From: Cylindrodendrum hubeiense | Lineage: Eukaryota > Ascomycota > Sordariomycetes > Hypocreales > Nectriaceae | DNA length: 64,000 nt | Reading direction: 5' to 3' | NCBI GenBank assembly: GCA_014621425.1 | Contig: JAANBB010000027.1 | Location: forward strand, 62,138-126,137 | Shown here: positions 25,251 to 37,113 of the stretch, piece by piece | Layout: every line of letters starts with the position of its first letter | Numbering within the stretch: the first letter of the stretch is position 1 | Translations under genes and position numbers: made by a program | Notes under the pieces: generated by a model | What the model was told of the DNA's origin: nothing | The model's database searches: none | The model's input: only the letters and a program-made list of their open reading frames with translations

Positions 25251-27834
25251 CTATACAATAAAGGCTGCACTGCAGCTTCCTGCCTCCACTTTGTATTCTC
25301 CCGCGTCCAGTTTCCACGCCTTCTCGGCCTCATCCCAGTAGCTGCAAGCAGTGTCCAGGTCCATCTCAACATCAACCACCCGCGACTCTCCAGGCTCAAG
25401 AGATGTCTTGGCGAAGCCCTTCAATTCTCGCTTCGGCCTCCAGACCTGAGTGTTCTGTGACGGACTCACGTAAACCTGGATCACCTCTTTGCCCGACACT
25501 GATCCCGTGTTTGTGACGCGAATACTGGTGCTGAGTGTCGCTGGTGAGGAGGACTTGTCGACTTTGACCTGCAAGTCTTCATAACTGAACGAGGTATATG
25601 AAAGGCCGTATCCGAATGGCCAGCGGATCTGGCCCTCTTGGTCCGATGCCCTATATCCAACAGCCAGGCCCTCGGCATATTTAATCTCAACATCTCCGTT
25701 CTCCTTCTTCTCAGACGGGAAATGGCCAAAGCTGGGCCAATCCTCCAACGTCTTAAACCAGGTCGTCGGCAAACGTCCACTAGGATTGAGCTTGCCCGTG
25801 AGGATGTCGATCACGGCCCCGGGACCTTCTTGTCCTGGGAAGTGCATGTTAATGATGGCGTCGACGCTGTTCTCGAAGCTGCTGACGTCGATGGGGTTTC
25901 CGCAGTGCAGGAGAACAACAGTCTTTTTCGAGGCCGCGGTGACTGCCTTGATCAACGCCGTCTGGTTGTCGGGGAGCGTGATGCTGTCCATGTCAAACCC
26001 TTCCGATTCGTGCTGCTGATTGCGACCGGCGTAGATCAGACTGATATCGGCCTTGGATGCGATCTCCACCGCTTCTGCAATGGCATCTTCCTCTGAGTAC
26101 TGCTCCTCAAAGCAAAGGGTTGCGCCATACGGGGTCGGTTCTCCAATCGTGAGCTCCCGTGATTGCATTGTGAGATGCATCTGATATGCCTTTCCAGCTT
26201 CCATCGCAATCTCAATCCGTGTCTCGTATTTAATGGGTCGGAACAAGAACTGCTCTGTTGTGATATCGGGGGTTGGGGCAGAGAGAACTTCAACGTCGTC
26301 AACCTTCAAGGCAAAGGCACCTGAATGTCGAACAGCAAGAAGATGCGTGCCAGTAGTCTTGGGGACCAGCTTTGTCGACATCACCAAGTGAGATCCAGGA
26401 ATCTTCAAGCCTGGCTTGTATTTCCCGAGCATAAAGATTGTTGCTTCTTTCAGAACCTCGGTGAGCAGAGGCTCGGCCGAGTCGTCGTTGAAATACGACA
26501 CATCAACGCCCTGCTCGCCATTCTTAGTGGTGAGAATGCTGGGTTCAGCCACCGGAACAATGACACGTGTGCGCACACCAGAGGCATACTGCACGTTATC
26601 GGGATTTGGGTGGGCTTTTCGCAACAGCTCGTGGGGGATCTGGCGATATTGCGGCTCGCAGGATGCGCTGCCGCCACCAGTCAAGATGGGGCGTTGCGCA
26701 TATTCTCCGATGACGGCAATCTTTGGGGAGTCGGAGATATTGAAAGGGAGGGTCTTGTCGGAGTTCTTGAGCAAAACAATGCCCTCGGATGCAAGTTCTC
26801 GCGCAATGGCATTGCTCTCCTCGGTGATCTCCGATGTCTCTGGGCCCTCGCCATGTGAGGGACGCGTCCGGTTGCGCATCTGCAGCACCTTTTCCACTCG
26901 TGCATCAATAGTCTTCTCGCTAAGCTCACCATCCTTGACAGCCTTCACTAGCTTTGCGGCGCGGAAGAAGGGAAATGGCATCTCCAGGTCCAGGCCGGCT
27001 TCAATGGATGGGACAGTGGAGCGAGTACCGAACCAGTCAGACATGACGGCACCGTCGAAGCCCCACTCCTTTCGGAGGATCTTCTCGATAAGGTCGCCAT
27101 TCTCAGAGCAATAAGTACCGTTCACTTTATTATAGCTTTTTAATGATTAGCATAATTCATTAATACACAAATGGGTGGACTTACGCAGCCATAACCGCAA
27201 CGGGGTTGGACTTTTTGATGAGCTGTTGCCACGCAGCCAGGTAAATCTCTCGCAACGGCCGGCCATCTGGCGACGCGTCGACATTGTAGTAGTGTCTAAA
27301 TGTCTCCGAATCGTTACAGACGAAGTGCTTCGGACAGGCTCCCACACCCTGGCTCTGGATGCCATTGACGATGGCTGCGCCAAGATGGCCGGACAGCAGG
27401 GGATCTTCACTGAGGCACTCAAAATTGCGTCCACCACGAGGATCTCGGTGGATGTTGATTGTGGGCCCCAGCACAACTTGGGCGTGCTTGAACTTGGCCT
27501 GCTGGGCTATTTGCTGTCCCAAGCGACCGAGGAGATCGGCGTTCCATGTGGAGGCCAGGCACACTGTGTTGGGGAAGCAAGCTGTTGAAAGCTGCCCGTG
27601 AAAGTCAGTTGGCCTGATTCCATTGATAGAATCGACTGTCTAGGGAGTCATTGTCAGCTTATTAATTCACTAGCAAGTCAATATCGGACATACCTTCAAA
27701 GGTGGAATGCCAACGCGGGACACTCCCGGAGTGGACACAAAGTCTCGACCAGAGAGCAAGCTGATCTTTTCCTCCAAAGTGAGCTCGCCAAGAAGTGTTC
27801 GGAAATCAACTTCCTCCATGTTTTGAGCTGCCAT
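25251..27834 (-). CDS. GH3 beta-glucosidase with PA14 insert, probably intracellular
   Basis: An 826-aa glycoside hydrolase family 3 enzyme. Exons 27834-27694, 27639-27185 and 27135-25251. It would release glucose from beta-glucosides such as cellobiose. Domain order: GH3 N-terminal barrel with K-H-F-V-C-N-D-S-E and the nucleophile in V-M-S-D232-W-F-G; GH3 C-terminal domain from about residue 310 (L-L-K-N) with a PA14-type insert at about 400-540; then Q-H-E-S-E-G-F-D, where the acid/base Glu is expected; finally a fibronectin-III-like end (V-T-N-T-G-x-V-x-G-K-E-V-I-Q-V-Y-V). The N-terminus (M-A-A-Q-N-M-E-E-V-D-F) has no signal peptide, so it probably acts inside the cell. The MFS permease gene just upstream on the same strand would supply its substrate. 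Confidence 0.93.
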
Positions 27835-28865
27835 GTCGTTTTCTAGCTTGCACTGTTGAATGTTGGGTGGACTATTGGGTGGACTTGTGGACAGGCAACT
27901 GCGCTTAAACGTGAAAGCTGATGCTGCACAAGTCCGGATATTCCTGAGAGAAGTAGTAACTGGCCGGCTGGAAGCAGGAAAGCGCGGCCCCACATTCCAA
28001 TGGAGCATACCGGACTTGTCTGTAATTCGACTAGCGGTGTGGGCTCCGGGAATCCCGGCGGCACGGGGAGGCTCACGGGATCGTCGCCCGGCTTCTCCGC
28101 AGGGGGGCGGGAAACATCCGAGGTTGCAGAATTTTAGTGCGAAGCGGGAGTGGAAACGCTTGGAGAGTTGATCACCTGGCCAAGTGGCCTCTGTGATCTG
28201 TGAAGTCTTTCCGAGATGGTCATGTCGGGGAATAAGGTCCGGGTCGCAAGATTAGGGTACGACTCACGGAACAACGTTCGCCATCACAAATTATGTCCCA
28301 GATTTTTGATTCATTTCTGTGTTAAATAAATGTAATATATCTTTATTACTCTCAATGATCTAGGCATTTAAATTCCCAAACCTGTCGAGTCAATTGGTGA
28401 AGACTGAGGCGAGTGATTCCTCGCGTCTCCTCTAGGGTAGGCCCGGCAAGACGAGAACCTCGCGTCGCGTTAACACGCGAAGACGCACTCATCGGCAAAG
28501 ATAGCGCTAGAGAACATGATACCTCTCAAATTGAGGCTCAAACAGAAGATTTACTTTATGCGTTCCAATTTACTGCCAACAAAGGGTTTGTCTACTTCAT
28601 ATTTGTTCAATTAATTCGATGTGGCTCTTTTGCGTGTGTGGCTGGACTCGTGTTCAGCTACTTTTGGCTCCTTGTCATCATCTCGCAAGCTCAAATGCGA
28701 TCCAGTCTCGTTCTACAACACTTCAAAATCTCGGTGGAGGAACAGATATGGCTCAAAATATAAGTTGTTATAAGGATGAGCATCATCCTAGCCAAAAGGC
28801 TTCTCAATTCAAATTGCTATAGCTAATAAAATTCGTACAGGTTCCAATTTCCTTCTCTGGGACTC
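27835..28865. promoter_or_regulatory. Intergenic between beta-glucosidase and permease
   Basis: About 1 kb: the promoter of the beta-glucosidase and the 3' region of the sugar permease (both on the minus strand). No exon is supported in it. Confidence 0.4.
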
Positions 28866-30569
28866 TTAGTTCTCCCCAGTAGCACGTCGCTGCTGCCACG
28901 CCTTCTGGAAGTCGCGAGGCTTGACGCTATCAAGGTACATGTGGTCAATCTCCTCGGCTGTCAGGTTGGTCGTGTCAGGGACGAGGTACCAGGCGCCAAA
29001 CAGTAGGAACACGCTGCATCCAGCCCACACGAAGGCAGTGCGGATACCCAGGTTGCCAGAGTCGACGTTGAACATGTAGGGAACAACAAAGGCAGTGAGC
29101 CAGGCCATGATGGCTTGGGCAATCGTGGCTAGCGACAAACTCTTACCACGCAGGCGGTAGCTGGAGATCTCGGCCGCAATGGGCCAACCCATGCCCTGGA
29201 TGATACTGGTCTGGAGAGTGATGAGGAGGTTCATCAGGATAGCGCTCGCCCAAAGACCGCTCTGTCCCGGGGCGTAGTAGAGGCCACCAATGACGACCAT
29301 TAGAAGCATGTTGACGAGGCAGCCGAACAAGAACGCGTTGTGGCGACGGAATTTTCCTGCAAGCGCCCAAGTGACAAGAATGATCAGAATCGCCAATCCG
29401 AAGCCGCCAATACCGATATCGAAGACATGGATGGCAGGGAGACCGGCCGTGATGAGGATGAGGATGTTCTGGGTCAGGAAGGCGGCACCAGCGATGTTGG
29501 TGGCAATGTAGATGAAGAGAATGGTCAAGGTGCGCTTGAGGTCGGTGCCCTTGAAGCAATCCAGGTAGCTGCCCGAGTTGATCTCCGAGTTGACCTGCTC
29601 CTCCTGGATAGTCTTGACCAACAAGGCCAATCGCTCACCAGAGGTTTCGGGGCCGTAAATCTTTCCCAGAGCCTTCTTGGCCGCATCAAATCGCTGCTTC
29701 TGGACAAGGAAGTTGGGAGACTCGGGGACGAGGAGGAACAGCAGAGAGGCCAAGCCACCCACAGCCCATTGAATGGCGAAGACAGTTCGGAACGCCGACT
29801 GGTCCACGTTGGGAACGAAGGCTCGCACAACACCCAGGGCCAGGGCGAACATGGACACGGTGAACAGAACGATGCCCTGCTGGATGGGGGCTCGGATCTT
29901 GATGGGCGCAATCTCGGACGCGTAGGTGACACCGACGGCCATGCCGGCTCCGATACCGAAGCCGTTGACGATCTTTCCGGCCAGCAGCAGGCCACGGCTC
30001 TTGGAGACAAACTGCATGGCCGTACCCGCGATAGTCAAAGCAGAAAGGCCGCTGCCGACGTATGTGCGACCGAAGTAATCCATCAACAAACCGGCCGAGA
30101 AGGCTCCGATGGCCTGAGCGAGACTGGACATGGCACTCCAGAGGCTATGAATTGTAAGTTATTAAGTCGATATTCTGTCGGAGGGATAAACGTACGAGGT
30201 CCAGATGGACGGGAGGTAGGGACCGGTCTCGGCCATCTCGCCGAAGTAGAGGAGGAAGGCGGGCATGGACAATGACGCCGTGTTTGCGATACTGTCATAT
30301 CCGAACATCATGGCAGCCGCAAAAGCCACGCTGCCTGAGAGATTGTTAGTTCAAAGGACGATTCATGCATCCGAGAACGCGAAATACTCACTGTACATGA
30401 TGGACTTCCAGTATTGTCGCACGGATTGCTTAATGGTCAAGTTTCGATCCTCTTCCTGGATGGCGGCTCCCCGCTCGGCTGCCTCGTCTGAGAAGACAAA
30501 CTTGTCGACCGAGTTGGTGCTTTCGACATGGTCGAATTGCTGGACCTTGTCCATGTCGTTGGAAGACAT
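28866..30569 (-). CDS. MFS sugar (disaccharide-type) transporter
   Basis: A 531-aa major facilitator with 12 predicted membrane spans. Exons 30569-30392, 30334-30196 and 30144-28866. The long hydrophilic, acidic N-terminus (about 55 residues) and F-G-Y-D-S in the first span are typical of fungal disaccharide or alpha-glucoside permeases. Also visible are D-Y-F-G-R after span 2, P-E-S-P-N-F-L-V-Q-K in the central loop, and V-P-D-T-T-N-L-T-A-E-E-I-D at the end, where most relatives have P-E-T-K-G. It lies upstream of the intracellular GH3 beta-glucosidase on the same strand, so an uptake-then-hydrolysis pair for cellobiose or a similar beta-glucoside is likely; this is an inference from position. 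Confidence 0.88.
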
Positions 30570-33500
30570 TGTGAATCGGAGTCGTAGAGGGTGATGGAAG
30601 GCTGATGATGTCGAAGGCACCGTCGCACTGTTGGTGGCTCTTGTGGATGCTGGATGGTAAGGATCTCCAGATTGATGGCTTGATGCAGGGAGCGTCCCTT
30701 ATATACGCAAATGCCACTGTCTGTTGGAGGCGTGGCAGTACCCCAGACTGATGACCCCGGACTGGGGAAGCCGCTATGCTCGAGTTGGCCAAGGCCGCTC
30801 CGGAATCAAAGCTTTGGGCAAGGTCCCCCGAGGTACACGTCACCTGAAAGCGCACCGGCACGTCCAAAGACCAGCAGTTCGCGTTATTGAATGGCTAGAG
30901 GGGACCACAATGGACCCGGAGGTTGGGGCAAAGTTCGCATCATGGGGTAGCATTGGGGAGCCGGGAATTCCGGATCTCAATCGGCCGGATGCAAGATTCG
31001 GCTTCGGCGGTGTAGCATCAAAGCGGACTCGACTCGCGGGCCCAGCCAACCGCAACGCAGACGCTATCCCCATGGAGGCTTGGCGGGTTGCACCTTACAG
31101 ATTACGTTGCCTGCAGTTCTTCACGACCCATGGATTCTCCGCACTCGCTAGGCCGTAACGAGGTGAAGCTGGACACAACGCGGGGTTTGGTCCTGTCCGG
31201 ATCCTGGGGCTGTTCCGCACTTCCCCACCTCCAGCCCAACGCCAGTGTTCCCCAAAAGGCCCTTTCTCGGTCGAGACTCATCCGAATTGGCCGACCTAGT
31301 GTCACGCTGCGGTGTGGATTGACGTGTTATTTGGGGTCAATACTTCTCCACTAGTGCCGCGGCGGCAAATCCGGGGGCAGTTTACTGGGTAACACAACAT
31401 ATTTCAGCTTCCTGGCCTCCCAAGCCTAATAACAGCCGGGTCGTCCTTGGCTTTCAGGTGTGGCGTCCCTCTTGTTCCTTTTTTGCTGTCAGTGTCAATG
31501 GTCACGCAGCTGTGAGTCGAAATAAACTTGCATTAGCGGATGACTTCTTTCGGGGGAGCCAGACACGATGCTGCAGAATCCATTCCGGGTCCCAGAAGCC
31601 GAGTCTGCCAAGCCACTTTGCATCCGTAGCTTGCCAAGAAAATGAAACCGCGAGTGTTGGTCTTCAGATCACTCTCATTTCACGCCGGAAATGCCAGCCC
31701 AAAGGTGCGCCCATTTGACCGACGACGGAACGAAGCTGTCCTCAGAAATTGAGACCGGAAGTGTACTCTGACGTGCAACTCGACCCCGGAATTGCCACGA
31801 GATACTCCACTCACTTTTCAGGGGATTGGGTTAGATGTGATACCAGGAGACGACGAGGTGAACCGCACCAATGATGTGGATCCATACACAGGTCGTGTTA
31901 TTGCAGATTGATTCATTTGAACCCGGGAGTGCTCCAGTTTGAGACTTGTGTCCCGAACCCGCCGTGAAGAGCATTGCCCTCTTCCTCCCCAGCGCTTGAG
32001 ACAAAAGGTGCTAGAGGGCTACAGGAGTGAGCTGCGTAAGCTCCCAGTGATTAGGGCAGCATTGGGGAGTAACAGACCAGTGCTGTTTGACCCGGGCTTA
32101 CTTTAGTGCAATATGGAGTGGGAGTGTCTTGAGATGTGGTTTTGCGGCGGATTTTCTCCCAATGTCACGATCGTCACCACAAGTGGACCATTTCGGCAAT
32201 GAAACAACTCACAAAGATCACAGAAGGTCGAACCAACAACTCTGAATGCGAGGGTGTAGGTCAATAGATGCTGTAATTCTGTCCAAACCACCTAAATGAC
32301 AAGGAGAATCGATTATGAACAAGTTTTCAAGTCAATAGAAGTCGCCCATACGTAGTACTTGATGGCATGCTCTAGGGAGGTACTCTGTTAATGACCACGG
32401 GGACATGCAAAGGCTACCCTGGAGCTATTGAGGCGGATTTCCTGTCAGTACATCGTCCAACCATGCTTCGTGGCACGTAAATCGTTTCTTAAAATTATCC
32501 ACACACGAGGCTTTAACATGGATGCGACGGAATTGTTGGGAACTGGCAGTTGCAACATTTGCGGTTCATTCAAGACGTCTGAGGCTCTCCTTAGCGATCG
32601 GGGTCTAGAATTTCCGTATTTCAGCTTTAGTCATTGGGACGTATGCCTACTGATCTCGAGTCTTCAGGATCTGGGTCTCCCGTGTCGGACCTCGGCCCGA
32701 GGCGCAGGTGGCTCCAGAGGCCACCATTAGCTTCATTTGCAAAGCCGACCTTTCAACAATCGCTCGACGGCGACACTATTGAATCAGCTGTTGTATCCTA
32801 TGAGAAAGGGTTCATTGAGAAACGAGTATGAAGAGGCTCTTGATTCCTATCTCATTAACGGCTTGTTAGCTATTTATTATGTCAATAGATGTGGATACCT
32901 TCAGATCGGATCCGCAGCAATTGACTTTGTGGTTGCTGTATAGGGTTGCAGTTCCTACCCCTAGAATCGCGGATCCGTAGTAGTCACATTCCTCAACCAA
33001 AGTCTGGTTAATAAATAAATGTGACATGGACACATTCATCTGTGTCAAAAAATGTAGTCCAACACCAAGCAGTGAGCATGAAATCGAGATAGCTATCAGA
33101 GCCACATCAAGTTTAAAATATACTTTGATTCAGTGCTGCCAAAGCATCATGGCGTACCCACCACTCATTCAACATCAACTTCCGACAATGCAGTGCCTCC
33201 AGGTGGTTTTTGAAGGCACGAAAATAAATGTTAATTGCTAAAAGAAAATGTCACAAAACTGAACTGCGGTCGGCTGACAACGCAGGCTTAATTGAGGATG
33301 CTCTTCCCGCTAGCTTTATAACTTCGATATCAGCCTTTCAATGATCAAGGACCATCGTGGTTTGAGGGAATGATATCGTAGGGCCTACTGGGTAAGACAA
33401 TGGATCTAAAAAGAAAACGGCCATGTGGTGGTGCGTCTCTCCCCGGGTGCGAAAAGAATGTACCGATGACGTCTCCAGAGTGAAGACAGCATACGATCCA

Positions 33501-33941
33501 TGCTTTTTAACTTGCTGCTAACGCAAGATAGAAAGGGGCCGTGCGTGTGTACTGCCGTTATGGTAATACTAAGGCACACTTGTCGCAACCGTCTGTTCCA
33601 AAATGTCTTCAACCACGTGTCTCGTATCGCGTGGTTAAGCGGTTGGTATTTCCACTCGATTGTTGTGTTTTGGGCCGATGGGTTTAAGATTCGGGAGTCG
33701 AATCTTATTTGTGTCACCACCTTGCCGCATCCGTAAATGCCAAGAGATGGAAATGGAGATGAAAGGTTTGAACGCGGCGATTTTCTGGGATGCCGGGGCT
33801 CATTTTCTGTGCATCTCTAACCTATCCATGGGAGCAAAATTGCTGGCAGCGATGACGCATAGAAAATCCTCGAAAGAACACAAAGACTTCTGTTTGCGCA
33901 GGCAGCGATTTAGTTGTTGGTCTAGTTGCTAAGCGCATAAT
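30570..33941. other. Long intergenic stretch
   Basis: About 3.4 kb. The first 700 bp is probably the permease promoter. The rest has only short open frames without family features. No terminal repeats or transposase remnants seen. Confidence 0.45.
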
Positions 33942-34021
33942 GGAGACCAAGGGCCGAATCTCGAACCGTCGATCCGATGCTTTGATTAGAGTTGTCTTAG
34001 CCACTCTATCCACCAATCTCC
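33942..34021 (-). pseudogene. tRNA-like sequence, possibly degenerate tRNA-Arg(TCT)
   Basis: Read on the minus strand, 80 nt start GGAGATT and end GGTCTCC, which pair as a 7-bp acceptor stem with two G-T pairs. An A-box-like TGGTGGATAG and a B-box-like GGTTCGAGATTC are present, and GGATAGAGTG...CTCTAATCA resembles the D-arm and anticodon region of tRNA-Arg(TCT). The anticodon stem pairs badly, position 33 is not T, and the B box has an extra base. So it is more likely a decayed tRNA gene than a working one. Confidence 0.4.
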
Positions 34022-34321
34022 ACGCGATCGGACTTGGACATACTGCGCCAGTTAGCTGACAGGAAACCTACGCAAGCCACTATGGGTCGCATCGGTCTGG
34101 ACAAAAATCATATAAGAGAAACCATCCCCCCCGCCTGGTCAGGTATGCACTTCAAGGTTTTATCCTTCGAAATTCTCTCACAGTGCTCCTTGCGACCTCC
34201 GTACCGCAAAAGACGACGATAACGACACCACTATTCAACCGCAACATTGCGTGATGACTTAACGCCTATGATCTATTTAGGGCCCTCTACATGCTTGCTT
34301 GATCTCCATTAACCGGTAGCC

Positions 34322-35630
34322 ATGGGGTTACGCCCAACAGCCGTCCAAGTTTTGGTTTGTCTCAGCCAGAAGCCATATTCCGTTCCCCCACTGATCAGAT
34401 GCTCGATACAGGTCTCGGGGTGGATATTTATTGCCATTACCGCCGCAGTCATCATTGCTCGCCTATACCTCCGCCTGGCGCTCCAAAAACGAAAGCTTCT
34501 CGTCAGCGATGGATTTATGTGTGCAGCATGGATTGCTGGTGTAGCTACCGTCGGCCTTACCACTCAATTCGTAGCCGTGGGTGCGATCGATCCGGGGGTG
34601 AATACGAAATTACAAAATTTCCACGGAGGCCCTAAGGATATTCAGCTGCTTTTAAAGGTAATGTTCTATTTGATTGGCGCTATTATATAAATGGCGGCTA
34701 ACCAAGCATTTTAAGTTGATTTGGGTCGCAAACTTCCCTTTCTGGACGTGCATTTACCTTTGTAAGGCGGCACTTCTTACCATGTATCTGGAAATATTCC
34801 CCGATTTTATGCGGAAACGCAGAATATTCTTGTGGGCAGTCGTTGTCTTTAATGCACTCACCTATGTAGCAAGCATCATATTGATGTTCTGCATCTGCAC
34901 CCCGATCTCCTCAAATTGGTTAGCATCTAGATGCCCATTCTCAAGGTTGGGACTGTCACTGATAGTTATGTTTAGGGACCTAGATTTTCAGACAGCCTGT
35001 CCACCTTCATTAGGTCTCTTAACCGTCAAGATTTGCTGGGCCCTCAGCTTCGTTGGGGATCTTCTAGGTGGGCACCAACTCCCAGAACCGATAGTCCAAC
35101 CAATGCTGACGTGATAGTTTTCGTGCTACCTTGGCTTGTTGTGACGGGATTGAACATGAAAAAGTCACTTAAAATTGGAGTGTACTGCACATTTCTCCTC
35201 GGCACTATTAATATTGCCTTCGATATGGTTCGCTTTCTCACAATCGTAACGTCAGCGACTGGTGATGCTGTTCCGATCAGTACAATCGGTAAGTGCACCA
35301 TTCCATTCAGACCCACCACACGCATAGGAATAAGCTCACCCATCTCTAGCGCTATGGAGTGTCCTCGACAACGGTATCGCTATTCTCGTCGCTTGTTTGC
35401 CATCGTTACGACCGTACTTGACCCGTTGCCCAGAGTGCAATCATATGGGTACCGTGGAAGGCCACAAACACTCAAGAATCCCCCAAGTATCGAAAAGGGA
35501 GACTGGCGAAGCTCTCGATTTATACGCGCAGACTTACCGGTCGACGGGATCTAAAGAATCGCACAGCCTACCTCGCGTGTCAATAAACTCAAATGAGGGT
35601 AGTGAATTAGGGTTGAGACACAATAGTTAA
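34322..35630 (+). CDS. PTH11/rhodopsin-type seven-helix membrane protein
   Basis: A 360-aa integral membrane protein. Exons 34322-34657, 34716-34918, 34976-35067, 35118-35288 and 35350-35630, all phase-consistent. Seven hydrophobic spans are visible: W-I-F-I-A-I-T-A-A-V-I-I-A near residue 35, V-A-N-F-P-F-W-T-C-I-Y, L-W-A-V-V-V-F-N-A-L-T-Y, W-A-L-S-F-V-G-D-L-L-V-F-V-L-P-W-L-V-V, the F-L-L-G-T-I-N-I-A-F-D span, and L-D-N-G-I-A-I-L-V-A-C-L-P-S-L-R-P before a cytosolic Ser-rich tail. The last motif is typical of the fungal rhodopsin-like domain (PTH11-related) family. There is no N-terminal CFEM domain. Some relatives are G-protein-coupled receptors; ligands are unknown. The fourth exon start was fixed by recovering the F-V-G-D-L-L-V-F-V-L-P continuity through a 50-nt intron. 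Confidence 0.8.
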
Positions 35631-35740
35631 ACTACCGTTAAACTTCAGCAGATGCTTATAATAATCCATTAAGACAGCCAAATGGGTTTGAGAAATTCCA
35701 GTTCATCTCCTTAGTTGATTCAACATTGATATCCACCATC

Positions 35741-36820
35741 TCAAGTCAAGAGCGCACCAGAAAAGTCCTTTAAGAATGCCCAGCGCATGTTCTCAAGCCA
35801 CCCATTCACCATGAAGTCATTTGCATACTTCGGGAAAAAGTCGATGACACCATCCAGATGCGTGTCATGGGCGATCATGACAAAAACGGACTTATTTGCA
35901 TCAAAATCTTGCACATTTTTGATCGTCCGCTCGGCCGCATCAGGATCACTAAGAAGCATTCCTGGGCGCGGCTGGCCATAAAATGGCTTCTCTCGACCTC
36001 CATTTCTCAGCAGGTGCTCAAACAAACCTCCTGGACAAGGATCAACCGATCGAGTTGACAGCGGGTTGGGCGTAATGAAGTCAGGTAGGGGAAAGTAGCT
36101 AGATGGTCTGAGTTCGCCGGCATGGTGGCAGCAGTCGCCGCCCATGAAGATGAATGAGTCCGGAGAGCAAGTCACCCGCGCAAAGGCACACATATGCCCA
36201 ATCGTGTGGCCAGGTCCATCGAGTATATAAAAGCTGCCGTCATCAAAATAGTCGATGGCGTTGAAGTTGCCAATCTTGGGTCCATCCTCGGAAAACTTGA
36301 CTTCCTTGACCTCCCTTCCAGCAAAATCACTCTCCAGAACGGGTAATCCTTCCCTTTTTGGGTACCCAGGCATGAATATGTCTTTGAACCCAGGTCCGAC
36401 TATCAAGGCCGTAGAAGGTGGGAATACTGAGGGATCTCCAGTGTGATCGAAGTGCCAGTGGCTCCAGATGATTGCTTCAATACGGCCCCTGTCCACCCCA
36501 TGGTCTTCCAGGACCTCATGAACTCCTTTTTGTGCCGATAACTCCCAGCCATCTTTCTTCAAATGGCTGACCACAATCGGAGCCAGATTCTCCCAATCCT
36601 TTCGAAGGCCAAGATCGAACAACACCTTGCGCCCGTATTGGTGCTCAACCAAGAAAGAAAATGAGGGACAGTCGAGATACTCATGGCCTTTAACTGGTGA
36701 GTCGAGCGCTGTGTTCATCGGCCCGCGTATGTGACTGGTGGTGTCGATGACCCGCACTTGGACGGTAGATGAAGAAGCAGGTACCTCAAGTGTAGGTTGT
36801 GGAGTCATTTCTGTGATCAT
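35741..36820 (-). CDS. Metallo-beta-lactamase fold hydrolase
   Basis: A single-exon 359-aa protein with the metallo-beta-lactamase signature S-H121-W-H123-F-D125-H126-T-G-D, followed by G-P-G-H-T-I-G-H, G-G-D-C-C-H-H and A-H-D-T-H as later metal ligands. That order matches the lactonase-like branch of the family seen in fungi and bacteria, in which two zinc ions activate water to hydrolyse a lactone or ester. No signal peptide. It is followed after 294 bp, on the same strand, by a LigB-type ring-cleavage dioxygenase. Ring-cleavage products can cyclise to lactones, so it may act in the same pathway; this is inferred from position only. Confidence 0.87.
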   Translation of the reverse strand: MITEMTPQPTLEVPASSSTVQVRVIDTTSHIRGPMNTALDSPVKGHEYLDCPSFSFLVEHQYGRKVLFDLGLRKDWENLAPIVVSHLKKDGWELSAQKGVHEVLEDHGVDRGRIEAIIWSHWHFDHTGDPSVFPPSTALIVGPGFKDIFMPGYPKREGLPVLESDFAGREVKEVKFSEDGPKIGNFNAIDYFDDGSFYILDGPGHTIGHMCAFARVTCSPDSFIFMGGDCCHHAGELRPSSYFPLPDFITPNPLSTRSVDPCPGGLFEHLLRNGGREKPFYGQPRPGMLLSDPDAAERTIKNVQDFDANKSVFVMIAHDTHLDGVIDFFPKYANDFMVNGWLENMRWAFLKDFSGALLT

Positions 36821-37113
36821 AGAAGTTCAGAGCAATGTTTCTGATGGGTAACTCTTGGATTGAGGAGAATCTAGACAGATTCTTGGCTACCAGTTGTAAG
36901 GGCTTGATGTCGTTTGATATTCTGACATCACTTGAGACTCCGCTTCATTTTAATAAGCCTCTAGTCACCGTAAGCTGACAAAAGTCTGTCAGAGTTGCAT
37001 TATTTCCGTGCACATGACCGCTAACGTTAGAAGAACTTTTGACTGCTGAGCTCGGTTCCTGTAACATCTGTTCTAGACCTCCGTGCCTATCAATACATGT
37101 GATAAATTTCATG

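Noticed and set aside
27181..27588. Plus-strand frame over the GH3 gene
   Set aside because: Shadow of the minus-strand beta-glucosidase.
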